Positions 6,076 through 6,269 of a stretch of 6,269 bases of DNA are shown here, piece by piece. The DNA lies in the NCBI GenBank assembly GCA_903889605.1, contig CAISYK010001125.1, positions 1 to 6,269 of the forward strand. Reading direction: 5' to 3'. Position numbers and translations under genes: made by a program. Source of the stretch: an uncultured Bacteroidota bacterium. GTDB taxonomy: Bacteria; Bacteroidota; Bacteroidia; 2-12-FULL-35-15. The notes under the pieces are model-generated. The model ran no database searches. It saw only the letters and a program-made list of their open reading frames with translations, and was not told the DNA's origin. Every line of letters begins with the position of its first letter. Position 1 is the stretch's first letter.

Positions 6076-6269
6076 ATGTGAATATTATTTTTAACTGCTT
6101 ATCTGCTTAAGACAAGTTAATTTACTTTACCTTGATTTTATTAGCATTTTGCAATGTAACAAGTTATAATAGACTTTATATAAGTTAAAATGTTATGAGC
6201 ATAAAGATATTAATAAATGTTTGGTTACTTGAGTTTTAGGAAAAGGAAAAAACTTTAGCTATGCAGAAA
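6076..6269 (+). other. AT-rich intergenic stretch, possible start of a further gene at its end
   Basis: Apart from the hairpin at 6091-6120 no gene or RNA is recognised here. ATG CAG AAA at 6261-6269 could be the first three codons (Met-Gln-Lys) of a gene running past the window. The AAAAGGAAAA at 6241-6250 lies upstream as a possible purine-rich leader. AATGTTTG at 6216-6223 is one base from a TAnnTTTG box. Three codons are too few to call a gene. Confidence 0.25.
6091..6120 (+). terminator. Weak AT-rich hairpin after the fibre gene
   Basis: TTAACTGCTT (6091-6100) can pair with AAGACAAGTTAA (6109-6120) around an eight-base loop, with two single-A bulges. It begins 15 nt after the stop codon. 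The stem is AT-rich and is followed by TTTACTTTACCTT, not a clean T-run, so it is at best a weak intrinsic terminator. Confidence 0.25.

Overview
The window looks like chromosomal DNA of a Bacteroidota bacterium, with moderate to low GC and AT-rich spacers. Four things point there: a gliding-motility/CHU_C-type C-terminal sorting domain, which is a type IX secretion (T9SS) signal; SprB/PKD-like adhesin modules; the recurring GNVGIGT..P stalk motif typical of Bacteroidota surface proteins; and a perfect TAnnTTTG -7 promoter box upstream of the second gene. No phage structural, replication or integration gene is visible, and there is no tRNA, rRNA, transposase or CRISPR array.

There are two long plus-strand genes. 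The first (1-2025, 5' end outside the window) is the C-terminal 674 residues of a large modular secreted protein. It has four Ig-like beta-sandwich repeats in an A-B-A-B order with an exact 498-nt period, then a PKD-like domain, a SprB-like domain, a PKD domain and the CHU_C domain. It is expected to be exported by T9SS and to act at the cell surface or in the surroundings.

A 213-nt spacer (2026-2238) follows. It holds a degenerate inverted repeat of the ACACAGAG/CTCTGTGT type, a candidate promoter and a Shine-Dalgarno-like site.

The second gene (2239-6075, 1278 codons) encodes a fibre-like surface protein. In order it has a signal peptide, a short head, a threonine-rich collagen-like region broken twice by a Cys-bracketed double calcium-loop module, three related stalk modules of about 177 residues (one carrying an extra 126 residues), a linker with more GNVGIG-like motifs, and a C-terminal Peptidase_S74 intramolecular chaperone followed by a coiled coil. 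Collagen and S74 are both trimeric folds, so the protein is best read as a trimeric, phage-tail-fibre-like surface fibre whose last 138 residues may be removed by self-cleavage.

The last 194 nt (6076-6269) are AT-rich and hold no complete gene. There is a weak hairpin just after the second gene, and an ATG at 6261 that may start a gene running out of the window. The two genes share a theme (large repetitive exported proteins), but the spacer and its own candidate promoter suggest the second is transcribed separately. The most notable material is the collagen/calcium-loop architecture joined to an S74 chaperone, and the mosaic DNA identity among its repeats.
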